Shown here: piece after piece, positions 23,723 to 34,404 of the stretch | Layout: each line of letters begins with the position of its first letter | Numbering within the stretch: the stretch's first letter is position 1 | Source: Xylocopa sonorina | Taxonomy: Eukaryota; Arthropoda; Insecta; Hymenoptera; Apidae | Direction: 5' to 3' | DNA length: 64,000 nucleotides | NCBI RefSeq assembly: GCF_050948175.1 | Contig: NC_135206.1 | Coordinates: 372,001-436,000 of the forward strand | Position numbers and translations under genes: made by a program | Notes under the pieces: model-generated | The model's database searches: none | What the model was told of the DNA's origin: nothing | What the model saw: the letters and a program-made list of their open reading frames with translations, nothing else

Positions 23723-26700
23723 CAAATGAATGCAAATGCGAAACTTCCTTACTAGGAAATAGCGTTGGCAGACGTCTACGTATCGAAGCAGTAGGGTTCT
23801 AATGCTTCTTAAAACGCGATATCGCAACCCATTTCCATGTTTCATGATACGATACTATATTCATTGCGAAGTGTCATGTATACCTCGTATTCACCTCAAG
23901 TGAATGTAAATGCGACACGTCCTTCCTAGGAAATAAAGTTTCCAGATGTCTACGTATCTTAACAATAGAGTTTTAACGCTTCTTAAAACGCGTTATCGCA
24001 TCCCGAATCTATGTTTCTTGATGAGTTATAATATTCATTGCGAAGTGTCATGTATACCTAGTATTCACTTCAACAGAATGTAAATGCGACAATTCCTTGC
24101 TAGGACATGGCGATGGCAGATGTCTACATATCGAATCAACAGAGTTCTAATGCTTCCCAAAACGCGATATCGCATCTCATTTCTATGTTTCATGATAAGA
24201 TATAATATTCATTGCAGAGTGTCATGTATACCTCGCAATCACTTGAAAGGAATGTAAATGCGACACGTCCTTGCTAGGAAGTAGCGTTTGCAGATGCCTA
24301 CGTATCGAAGCAATAGTGTTCTAATGCTTCCTAAAGTGCGTCATCCCCCCTCATTTCTATGTTACATGGTAAGATATAATATTCATTGCGAAGTGTCATG
24401 TATATCTCGTATTCACTTCAAAAGAATGTCATTGCGACACTTCCGTGCTAGGAAACAGCGTTTGAAGATGTCTACGTATCGTAAAAATAGAGTTCTAATG
24501 CTTCTCAAAACGCGATATTGCATTTCATTTCTATGTTTCATGATAAGATATAATATTCAATGTGCAGTGTTATGTATTCCTCGTATTCACTTCAAAAGAA
24601 TGTAAATGCGACTCTTCATTGCAGGGAAATAGCGTTTGCAGTTGTCTACGTACCGTAGCTATAGGGTTCTAATGCTTCTCAAATCGCGATATCGCATATC
24701 AATTCTGTGTTTCGTGATAAGATATAATATTCATTGCGAAGTGTCATGTATACCTCGTATTCACAATACAAAAGTGTAAATGCGACACTTCCTTGCCAGG
24801 AAATAGCGTTTGCCGATGTCTACGTATCGAAACAATAGAGATCTAATGCTTCTTAAATAGCGATATCGCATCTCATTTCTATATTTCATGATAAGATATA
24901 ATATTCATTGTGCAGTGTTATGTACATCTCGTCTACACTTCAAATGAATGTAAATGCGACACTCCCTTGCTAGGAAGTAGCGCTTGCAGATGTCTACGTA
25001 TCGAACCAATAGATTTCAATTGCTTTTTAAATCGCCATATCGCATCTCATTTCTGTGTTTCATGATAAGATATAATATTCATTGTGCAGTGTTATGTTTA
25101 TCTCGTCTATACTTCAAATGCATGTAAATGCGACACTTCCTTGCTAGGAAATAGCGTTTCCAGATATCTACGTATCGTAGCAATAGAGTTCTGACGCGTC
25201 TTAAAGCGCGATATCGCATCTTATTTCTATGTTTCAGGATAAGATATAATATTCATTGTGCAGTGTTATGTTTATCTCGTCTATACTTCAAATGCATGTA
25301 GATGCGACTATTCCTTGTTAGGAAGTAGCGTTTGCAGATGTCTACGAATCGAAGCAATAGGGATCTAATTCTTCTTATATCGCCATATCGCTTCTCATTT
25401 CCATGTTTCCATGATATTTGTTTCATTTTCCATGATAATATATAATATTCACTGCGAAGTGTCATGTATACCTCGCATACAACTCAAATGAATGTAAATG
25501 CGACACTTCCTAGCTAGGAAATAGCGTTTTCAGATGTCTACGTATTTTAAGCAATATAGTTCTAATGCTTCTTAAATCGTGTTATTGGACCTCACTTCTA
25601 TGTTTCGTGATAGGATATAATATCCATTGTGGAGTGTTATTTATACCTCGTATTCACCTCAAAAGGATGTAAATGCGACACTTCCTTGCTCGGAAGTGCA
25701 GAGTTTGCAGATGTCTAGGTAACGAAGCATTAGAGTTCTAATGCTTCTTAAACCAAATATCGCACCCCATTTCTATGTTTCACGATAAGGTATAATATTC
25801 ATTCCGAAGTGTCATGTATACCTCGGATACACTTCAAATGAATGTAAATGCGACACTTCCTTGCTAGCAAATAGCGTTTGCAGATGTCTACGTATCGAAG
25901 CAATAGAGTTCCAATGCTTCTTAAATCGCCATATCGCATCTCATTTCTATGTTTCATGGTATGATATAATATTCACTGTGCAGTGTTATGTATACCTCGT
26001 ATTCACTTCAAAAGAATGTAAATGCGACACTCCCTTGCTAGGAAATAGTGTTTGCAGATTTCTACGTATCGAAGCAATAGAGTTCTAATGCTTCTTAAAT
26101 CGCGATATCGCATCTCATTTCTATGTTTCATGATAAGATATAATATTCATTACGAAGTGTCATGTATACCGCGTAGTCACTTCAAAAGAATGAAAATGCG
26201 AAACTTCCTTGCTATGAAATAGCGTTTGCAGATGTCTACGGATCGAAGCTCTAGACATCTAATGTTTCATAAATCGCCATATCGCATCTCATTTCTATGT
26301 TTCATGATAAGATATAATATTCATTGCGATGTGTCATGTATACCTCGTATTCCATTCAAAAGAATGTAAACGCGACACTTCCTTGCTAGGAAGTAGCGTT
26401 TGCAGATGTCTACGTATCGAAGCAATAGAGTTCCAATGCTTCTTAAATCGCCATATCGCATCTCATTTCTATGTTTCATGGTAAGATATAATATTCACTG
26501 TGCAGTGTTATGTATACCTCGTATTCACTTCAAAAGAATGTAAATGCGACACTCCCTTGCTAGGAAATAGTGTTTGCAGATTTCTACGTATCGAAGCAAT
26601 AGAGTTCTAATGCTTCTTAAATCGCGATATCGCATCCCATTTCTATGTTTCATGATAAGATATAATATTCATTCCGATGTGACTCGTATACCTCGCATAC

Positions 26701-27606
26701 ACTTCAAATGAATGTGATTGCGACACATACTTGTTAGAAAATAGCGTTTCCAGATATCTACTTATCGAAGCAATATAGATCTATTGCTTCTTAACACGCG
26801 ATATCGCATCTCATTTCTATGTTTCATGATAAGATATACTATTCTTTGCGAAGTGTTACGTATACCTCGTCTACACATCAAAACAATGTAAATGCCACAC
26901 TTCCTTGCTAGGAAATAGCGTTTCCAGATGTCTACGTATCGAAGCATTAGAGTTGAAATGCATCTTAAAACGCGATATCGCATCTCAGTTCTATGTTGCA
27001 TGATAGGATATAATATTCATTGTGAAGTGTTATGTATACCTCGTCTGCACTTAGAAAGATTGTAAATACCACACTTCCATGTATGCGTCGTCTGCACTTC
27101 AAAAGTATGTAAATGCCACACATCCTTGCTAGGCAATAGCGATTCCAGATGTCTACGTATCGAAGCAATAGGGTTGTAATGCTTCTTAAGACGCGATAAC
27201 GCATCTCAGTTCTATGTATCATGATAAGATATAATATTCATCGCGAATTGTCATGCATAACTCGTCTACACATCAAAAGAATGAGAATGCCACACTTTCA
27301 CGCTAGGAAATAGCGATTCCAGATGTCTACGTATCGAAACAAAAGAGTTGTGGTGCTTCTTTATACGTGATATCGCATCTCATATATATGCTTCATGATA
27401 AGAAGTAATATTCATTGTGAATTGTTACGTATTCCTCGTCTGCACTTCACAAGAAAGTAAATGCCACACGTCCCGGCTAGGAAATGGCGTTACTAGATGT
27501 CTACGTATCGAAGCAATAGAGTTGTAATGCTTCTTAAGACATGATAACGCACTGCAGTTGTATGTATCGTGATAAGATATAATATTCATTGCTAAGTGTT
27601 ATGTAT
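23718..27606 (+). repeat. 174-bp satellite, block 3, orientation A
   Basis: A-strand monomers, many of the subtype AAATCGCCATATCGC / GTGCAGTGTTATG. A 522-bp (three-monomer) duplication places the same variant monomers near 25895 and 26417. Local irregularities are a duplicated TTCCATGAT near 25396-25440 and a 44-bp partial monomer duplication near 27040-27120. From 26860 onward monomers carry AATGCCACAC and TTCCAGATG variants. The block ends at the LTR 2 insertion (target GTAT 27603-27606). Confidence 0.96.
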
Positions 27607-28285
27607 TGTGACGTGGTGGCGTCACAAGGCCCGTTCACCCTCCCCCCCTGCTTCGGTTAGACTAGCTCCCAGATCACCACCGCGATAGCCGTCACCCAGA
27701 TCGCGATAGCAGTACTTGCGAAGAGCGTGAAGTATGCGATGGTAGAACCTTTCCCCCTTTCCCCCCGTTCTTTGCTCTCTCTCCGTTCGACGGATAAGAC
27801 TGGCGAGCTGATGAAGAGCAACCCAGAAGACGCCCCTTCGGCGGATAAGAAGAACGCAGGTTTGCGGAGGGGCTGTGCGCCTAGGTAGCGTGACGGGCTC
27901 GACAGTGAAGGAGTCGGGAAGCGAACCAGAAAAGACCCTGAAGCCCGAAGGATAAGGTCCAGATCCCTGCACCGATAAGATCGCTGCCATAGTCCATGGA
28001 AATAAACAGGAAGGACATTGGGTGTGAGAAGGACCTCCACCCCTCCCCTGAGCCCATGGAGAGGAAAACTCAAGATGCGCAGCGGAATTGCAGGCGAGCC
28101 GAGGAAAGCGCGGCGCGTGACACGCGTCGCAGTTCAAATAATCCAGAGGACCCCCGCTGGACACACCAGAGGGGGCGATCAGGGAAGATCGCCGAAACCC
28201 ACCGATCGATACCGAAACGTATAGCCCTACCCCACCAAGGAGCCCTAAGGAAGATCTAAGGGGATCCGAAGACCCTCAGCAAACC

Positions 28286-28293
28286 TATATAAT
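28286..28293 (+). promoter_or_regulatory. TATA box of LTR 2
   Basis: TATATAAT stands in otherwise GC-rich LTR sequence, about 680 bp from the left end. That is a plausible U3/R position and fixes the likely transcription direction as +. Transcription would begin roughly 25-30 bp downstream. Confidence 0.55.
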
Positions 28294-28398
28294 GAGCTAG
28301 CCAGCATGAAGACGGCCTACTCTACTGCGATTCTTCTTCTCAGCGACTTAGCGACTTATTTAGCGAGCAACTGAGCAAGCAATTATACGGAGCGATTC

Positions 28399-28401
<3 letters not shown>

Positions 28402-28440
<39 letters not shown>
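28402..28440 (+). repeat. (GA)n microsatellite in LTR 2
   Basis: About 19 uninterrupted GA dinucleotides in the presumed leader of LTR 2. GA repeats bind GAGA-type factors in insects; whether this one does is unknown. Confidence 0.9.
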
Positions 28441-28441
<1 letters not shown>

Positions 28442-28999
28442 GGACTGAACGAGATCCAGACCTGCTGGAAGCGAGAACGTGAGTCCTTATACGCTAAAGC
28501 GTCCCATTTGTTCCCTGCCGCATTTGCGATATTGCGTATTGTATTTTGTATCGTATAACGGGTGGTGAACCCCGGTCATTCGCGGCGTGTCGTATACCCC
28601 TTTTGTAATACCGCGTCGAGGCAACCTAGAAAGAAGCCGTGAGTTCAGTATCCCGCGACCCTAATTTGCGCACTCGGCTAGAAGTAGTCGAGCTATAGAG
28701 TGTTTCGAAATTTCGAGGGTTATCTTGCACCGGGTTTTCCCGGGTTGCGTGGTTCACTAGTTTTTGCTACTTCTTGAGTAGCTGGCGCCCAAAGAGTCCC
28801 AGCCTCGCAGTTACGAAATATTCGCTGGATAGGCAATTCTTGGTTCTGCATTTGGCGTTGGCGAATTCCTCGACAATCATACCACGCGGATATTTTGTAC
28901 CCCGATATTCTGTACCCCGGATTAAACTATTGTATACCCCCATTAGTATTAGTTCTATATACCCATTTCTTGCGGATTGTAACGGGAAAACCCGTCACA

Positions 29000-30316
29000 G
29001 TATACATCGTCTGCACATCAAAAGAATGTAAATGCCACACTTTCTTGGTAGGAAATATGGTTTCCAGATGTCTAAGTATCGAAGCAATAGAGTTGTAATG
29101 CTTCCTAAAACGTGAAATCGCATCTCATTTCAATGTTTCATGCTATGACATAATAATCATTCCAAAGTGTTATGTATACCTCGTCTACACTTCGAAATAA
29201 TGAAAATGCTAACACTTCCTTACTAGGAAATGCGTTCGCAGATGTCTACGTATCGAAGCAACAGAGTTCTAATGCTTCATAAAAAGCGATGTCGCATCCC
29301 ACTTCCTTGTTTCACGATAAGATATAATATTCATTGCGATTGTTATGTATTCCTCGTCTACACTTCAAATGAATGTAAATGCGACGCTTCCTTTCTAGGA
29401 AATAGCGTTTCCAGATTTCTACGCATCGAATGATACGTAGATATAATCTAATGATAAGATATAATGATATAATGATATGATATAAATGATAAGATATAAT
29501 ATTCATTGCGAAGTGTCATGTATACCTAGTATTCACTTAAAAAGAATGTAAATGCGACACATCCTTGCTAGGAAATAGCGTTGGCAGATATCTACGTATC
29601 GATGCAATAGAGTTGTAATGCTACTTAGAACGAGATGTCGCATCTCATTTCTATGTTTCATGATAAGATATAATATTCTGTGCGAAGTGTCATGTATACC
29701 TCGTATTCACTTCAAATGAATGTAAATGCGACACTTCCATGCTAGAAAATAGCGTTGGCAGATGTCTACGTATCGAAGCAACAGAGATCTAATGCTTGTT
29801 AAAACGGGATATCGCATCTCATTTATATGTTTGATGATAAGATATAATATTAATTGCGAAGTATCATGTATACCTCGTTTTCACTTCAAAAGAATGTAAA
29901 TGCGACACTTCCTTGCTAGGATATAGCGTTTGCAGATGTCTATGTATCGAAGCAATAGAGTTGTAATTCTTCTTGAAACGCGATGTCGCATTTCAGTTCT
30001 ATGCTTCATGATAAGATATAAGATTGATTTCGATGTGCTATGTAAACCTCGTCTACACTTCAAATGAATGTAAATGCCACTCTTCCTTGCGTTTCCAGGT
30101 ATACGTATCAAACAGTATAGTTGTAATGCCTTTTACAAAGCGATATGGCATCTCATTTCTGTGTTTCATGATAAGATATAATATTCATTTCGAATTGTTA
30201 TGTATAGCTCGTCTACACTTCAAAAGAGTGCAAATGCCACACTTCCTTGATCGGAAATGCGTTTCCAGATGTCTACGTATCGAAGGAATAGAGTTCTAAT
30301 GCATCTTAAATCGCAT
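29000..30316 (+). repeat. 174-bp satellite, block 3 continued, orientation A
   Basis: The block resumes with the duplicated GTAT. It includes an abnormal monomer at 29430-29500, where the centre is replaced by repeated GATATAATGAT-like units. Another monomer near 30076 has lost about 13 bp (CTTCCTTGCGTTTCC). It ends at the second direct strand switch. Confidence 0.95.
29430..29500 (+). repeat. AT-rich micro-expansion inside a satellite monomer
   Basis: After GCATCGAATGATACGTAG the normal monomer centre is missing. Several short copies of GATATAATGATA / GATAAGATATAAT replace it before the monomer resumes at ATATTCATTGCG. This looks like slippage expansion of the monomer's own GATAAGATATAAT segment. 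Confidence 0.7.
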
Positions 30317-30319
30317 CTT
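30311..30319. other. Satellite strand-switch junction 2 (A to B)
   Basis: A-strand CTTAAATCGCATCT joins B-strand ATCTTATCATGAAACATAG, with ATCT shared by both. On the A side the 8 bp GATATCGC expected before ATCT are missing. Confidence 0.88.
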
Positions 30320-32910
30320 ATCATGAAACATAGAAATGGGATGCGACATCGAATTTTAAGAAGCATTAGAACACTATTGCTACGATACGTAGACATCTGC
30401 AAAAGCTATTTCCTAGCAAGGAGGTGTCGCACTTACATTCTTTTGAAGCGAATACGAGGTATACATAACACTGCAGATTGAATATTATATCTTATCATGA
30501 AACGTGGAAATGAGATGCGATATCGCGATTTAAGAAGCATAGGAACTCTATTGCTTCGATACGTAGACATATGGAAACGCTACTTCCCAGAAAGGAAGTG
30601 TCGCGTTTACATTTATTTGAAGTGTAAACGAGCAATACATAACACTTCGCTATGAATATTATATCTTTTCATGAAACATAGAAATGGGATGCGATATCGC
30701 GTTTTAAGAAGCGTCAGAACTCTATTGCTACGGTACGTAGACATCTGCAAACGCCATTAAATAGCAAGGAAGTGTCGCATTTACAATCTTTTGCAGTGAA
30801 TACGAGGTATACATAACACTCCACAATGAATATTGTACCTTATCACGAAACATAGAAATGGGATGCGATATCGCGTTTTAAGAAGCATTAAAACCCTATT
30901 GCTACGATACGTAGACATCTGCAAACGCTATTTCCTAGCAGGGAATAGTCGCATTTTCATTCTTTTGAAGTGAATGCGAGGTATACATGACACTTCGCAA
31001 TGAATATTATATCTTATCATGAAACATGGAAATGAGATGCGATACCGCGTTTTAAAAAGCATTAGAATTCCATTGCTTCGATACGTAGACATCTGCAAAC
31101 GCTATTCCTACAAGGAAAATGTCGCATTTACATTCACTTGAAGTACAGGCGAGGAATACATAACACTTCGCAATGAATATTATACCTTATCATGAGACAT
31201 AGAAATGAGATGCGATATCGCGTTTTAAGAAGCATTAGAATTCTATTGCTTCGATACGGAGACATCTGCAAACGCTATTTCCTAGCAAGGAAGTGTCGCA
31301 TTTACATTCATTTGAAGTGCAGTCGAGGAATACATAGCACTTCGCGATTAATATTATATCTTATCATGAAACATAGAAATGAGATGCGATGTCGCGTTTT
31401 AAGTAGCATTAGAACTCTATTGCTTCGGAACGTAGACATCTGGAAACACTATTTCCTAGAAAGGAAGTGTCGTATTTACATTCACTTGAAGTGTAGACGA
31501 GGAATACAAAACACTTCGCAATGAATATTATATCTTATTATGAAACATAGAAATGAGTTGCGACATGTCGTTTTAAAAAGCATCAAAGCTCTATTGTTTC
31601 GGTACGTAAACATCTTAAGAAGCTTTAGAAATCTATTGCTATGAAATGTAGACATCTGCAAACGCTATCTCCTAGCAAGGAAGTGTCGCATTTACATACA
31701 ATTGAAGTGAACACGAGGTACACATCACACATCGCAATGAATATTATATCTTGTCATGAAACATAGAAATGAGATGCGATATCGCGTTTTAAGAAGCATT
31801 AGAACTCTATTGCCTCGATACGTAAACATCTGCAAACGCTATTTCTTAGCAAGGAAGTGTCGCATTTACATTCATTTGAAGTGCAGGCGAGGAATACATA
31901 GCACTTCGCAATTAATATTATATCTTATCATAAAACATAGAAATGAGATGCGATGTCGCGTTTTAAGAAGGATTAGAAATCTATTGCTACGATACGTAGA
32001 CATCTGCAAACGCCATTTCCTAGCAAGGAAGTGTCGCATTTATATTCATTGCAGGTGTAGACGAGGAATAAATAACACTTCGCAATGAATATTATTTCTT
32101 ATCATGAAACATAGGAATGAGATGCGATATCTCGATTTAAGAAGCATAGAACTCTATTGCTTCGATACGTAGACATCTGCAAACGCTATTTCCTAGCAAG
32201 GAAGTGTCGCATTTACATGCAATTGAAGTGTATGCGAGGTATACATGACACTTCGCAATGAATATTATATCCTATCATGGAACATAGAAATGAGATGCGA
32301 TATCTCGTCTTAAGAAGCTTTAGATCTCTATTGCTTCGATACGTAGACATCTGCAAACGCTATTTCATAGCAAGGAAGTGTCGCAATTACATTCACTTGA
32401 AGTGTAGGCGAGGAATACATAACACTTCGCAATGATTATTATATCTTATCATGAGACATAGAAATGAGATCCGATATTGCGTTTTAAGTAGCATTAGAAC
32501 TCTATTGCTACTATACGTATACATCTGCCAAAGCTATTTCCTAGAAGGGAAGTGTCGCATGTACATTCTTTTGAAGTGAATGCGAGGTATACATGACACT
32601 TGGCAATGAATATTATATCTTATCATGAAACATAGGAATGAGATGCGATATCGCATATTGAGAAGCAGTAGAATTCTATTTCTTCGATACCTAGGCATAT
32701 GCCAAAGCTATTTCCTAGCAGGGAAGTGTCGCATTTACATTCGTTTGAGGTGTATGCGAGGTATACATAACACTCCACAGTGAATATTATATCTTATCAT
32801 GAAACATAGAAATGTGATGCGATATCTCGTTCTAAGAAGCATTAGAAATCTATTCCATCGATACGTAGATATCTGCAAACGCTACTTCCTAGCAAAGAAG
32901 TGTCGCATTT
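30317..32910 (-). repeat. 174-bp satellite, block 4, orientation B
   Basis: About 15 monomers, ending at CGCATTT next to the Gypsy element. Several lack a stop in the frame MKHRNEMRY..., so pairs of monomers read through as 110-codon frames (31192-31524, 31756-32088). These are repeat artefacts. One monomer near 31575-31640 is truncated (ACATCT joins TAAGAAGC). Confidence 0.96.
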
Positions 32911-32914
32911 TGTG

Positions 32915-33181
32915 ACGTCAGGCGTACCGCCTGCCACCCTCAGACGCCGCCCGCCACCCTCAACTGCCACAGATCGGCATCCGCATTTCCTCCAGCATCC
33001 GGATCCCCTACACGCTGGCAACCCGCATACTCGCCGCCACGGAACGGGGAGGCGACGCCACACTTACGCGGGGGAGGATTCCACCCCACCCTACGAGGAT
33101 GAGGAGAGCTACGACGCCTACGAACTGGATTCTCGTGCAATCACGTATCCGTACAGGCTATTCTCATACCGACGATATTAG
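32915..33181 (+). CDS. LTR-embedded 88-codon frame (polyprotein tail) in LTR 3
   Basis: The frame starts T-S-G-V-P-P-A-T-L-R-R within 5 nt of the LTR edge and ends at TAG after 88 codons, the same length as its counterpart at 20439-20705. The central part is Pro/His/Arg-rich; then comes an acidic stretch (A-G-E-D-S-T-P-P-Y-E-D-E-E). The two copies differ at many positions and by compensating indels but keep frame and length, which suggests past selection on the protein. In this 5' LTR the frame is not usable; in the lost 3' LTR it would have been the end of the last ORF. It does not resemble any domain I know. Confidence 0.6.
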   Translation, partial: TSGVPPATLRRRPPPSTATDRHPHFLQHPDPLHAGNPHTRRHGTGRRRHTYAGEDSTPPYEDEESYDAYELDSRAITYPYRLFSYRRY

Positions 33182-33207
33182 GATAAGCACACTACACACT
33201 CATGTAC

Positions 33208-33215
33208 ATATATAA
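33208..33215 (+). promoter_or_regulatory. TATA box of LTR 3
   Basis: TATATAAA lies just downstream of the U3 open frame and about 700 bp before the leader exon. LTR 1 has a weaker AT-rich counterpart near 20425-20437. Presumed RNA polymerase II promoter of the element. Confidence 0.5.
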
Positions 33216-33777
33216 ATCACACATACATAGAAGTAAGCAAAGATCTGTAAATATGTATTTATAAATGCGACATAGATTAAGACGCGCTCACGCTCGAGCG
33301 TGCGGCCAACGCGCGTGGCTCACCGCGTAACGCGGGCGACCCCACCACGAGCGGTCTCCCCGCTCTCCGCTTACGCGCCGTCCCCACTCTGGGGCCCAGC
33401 CACTCGCGCGCCGCGCGACGCTAGGAGGTCGCGGACGCGCCGATCCGACATCAGTATCATTCTTCGATCCGAACAGAGCAATTGGCTCTCAGGCATACGA
33501 GCTCGCAGCTCAATGCACCGAACTCATTCGCGTCTCCCATAGTGTAGTCTTTATTTTATTCAACTTCCATTTCTCTTATTATACATTACGTAGTGACTTA
33601 GAATTAGTGTATTAGGGTATTCAAGTAAGAATATATCTTAGTTTATAACAATTATAACAAGTCAAAGTGTTCATTCTGTTTCAATTACAAATTTCTTTTA
33701 CATTCCATTCCATGGGTACGCTCGCGATTAGTTACTATTTCTATTAAATCATCCTCAACGGTTTTAAGGCTGGACGG

Positions 33778-33878
33778 TTAGAGCGAACCAACGCTTAGCC
33801 GCTCTTATTTTATTTCTGTTGTGTGAAGGTATCTTGCACCTAGGTGGATCCGGTAAGCTAGAGCGAACCAGCGCTTAG
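33778..33878 (+). promoter_or_regulatory. Paired 21-bp motif upstream of the leader exon (LTR 3)
   Basis: AGAGCGAACCAACGCT and AGAGCGAACCAGCGCT, with conserved flanks, occupy 33778-33798 and 33858-33878. They are 80 bp apart and 36 bp before the leader ATG. LTR 1 has the same arrangement. The spacer between the two copies is much less conserved than the copies themselves. Confidence 0.6.
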
Positions 33879-33913
33879 CCGTGCCGTGCTTTAACGAAGT
33901 GCTAGGACTTTCG

Positions 33914-34256
33914 ATGAGCTTCGATTCTCGGGTAAAGCGTACACGACGCGCGGGGGGAAGGAATTCATCCGTCTACTTGCGCGTGAATACGTGGGTGGTG
34001 CACCCAAATATCCGGACCGTCGCAGAGCTCTTCTGTATCCTGCCAAGGAAGTCTTCGCCGCCGTACGTCCCGTACGAGCCTCCGAGCGCCTGATTCCAGC
34101 TTCAATACCCGTTAGCCGGGATCTGCCTACCTGGCGCCTGATTCCATTCTCCATTCCGCCGTTCTAGCCGTACGCCACCGCTATCCGGGTCACCGATCCT
34201 CGGCGCCTAGGCTACCTGGAACGAGAAAGAAGTCAATGAATCAAGAATATCGAAAG
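33914..34256 (+). pseudogene. Leader exon of LTR 3, frameshifted
   Basis: It is homologous to the LTR 1 leader exon (M-S-F-D... then K-R-T-R-R-A-G). After about 20 codons a single-base loss in a run of G (about 33950) shifts the frame. The rest of the homology (E-F-I-R-L-L-A-R-E-Y-V-G) continues in the next frame, with a nonsense TAG near 34165 where LTR 1 has CAG. The exon ends at AAG|GTAAGT (donor 34257-34262). Length is 343 nt versus 344 in LTR 1. This copy cannot make the protein. Confidence 0.55.
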
Positions 34257-34388
34257 GTAAGTTGCACGTCTTTGTACCCGGTAAATCGAGTCTTGTCCGC
34301 CGACGAACCCAGCTCCGCGCAGTTCGCGTCGATATCGGGAACAGCGATGGGATTTGCCACGCGTTTCCTCCGGAAATTCTGCCGTTAG
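34257..34388 (+). other. Candidate 132-nt intron joining the LTR leader to gag
   Basis: The donor is GTAAGT at 34257. The best acceptor is the pyrimidine-rich TTTCCTCC...CTGCCGTTAG ending at 34388. The exon phase (two bases left over) and the first base after the acceptor complete a codon in the gag frame, which is open from there to the gag ATG at 34405. LTR 1 has TCGGGAC where this acceptor AG would be, so the acceptor is not conserved in that copy. Splicing is predicted, not shown. Confidence 0.4.
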
Positions 34389-34404
34389 GGACCGCGAATT
34401 AGCC

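Larger units (their letters stand above)
27607..28999 (+). mobile_element. Solo LTR 2, different Gypsy-like family (1393 bp)
   Basis: The sequence starts TGTGACG and ends CGTCACA. It is flanked by GTAT at 27603-27606 and 29000-29003, a 4-bp target duplication inside the satellite word TTATGTATACCTC. TG...CA ends and a 7-bp terminal inverted repeat mark it as an LTR. The + orientation is suggested by a TATA box at 28286, with the transcribed part beyond. The first 20 bp form a hairpin (TGTGACG, 6-nt loop, CGTCACA). A second hairpin, ACGGG-AAAA-CCCGT, lies 5 bp before the right end. A (GA)n microsatellite sits at about 28402-28440. A donor-like GTGAGT is at 28479. Apart from the ends I see no similarity to LTR 1. 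Long minus-strand open frames (27622-28164) have no recognisable content. Confidence 0.88.

Noticed and set aside
27622..28164. 180-codon minus-strand open frame in LTR 2
   Set aside because: It runs against the LTR's likely transcription direction, overlaps other open frames in GC-rich sequence and shows no domain. A 75-codon + frame at 27661-27888 (Ala/Val-rich start, charged end) might be a counterpart of the LTR 1/3 tail frame, but with one copy this cannot be supported.
31192..31524. 110-codon open frame in satellite, with many similar 60-110-codon frames across the window
   Set aside because: Each is one or two satellite monomers read through because 174 is divisible by three. They recur in every block and on both strands, with no start context or codon constraint.
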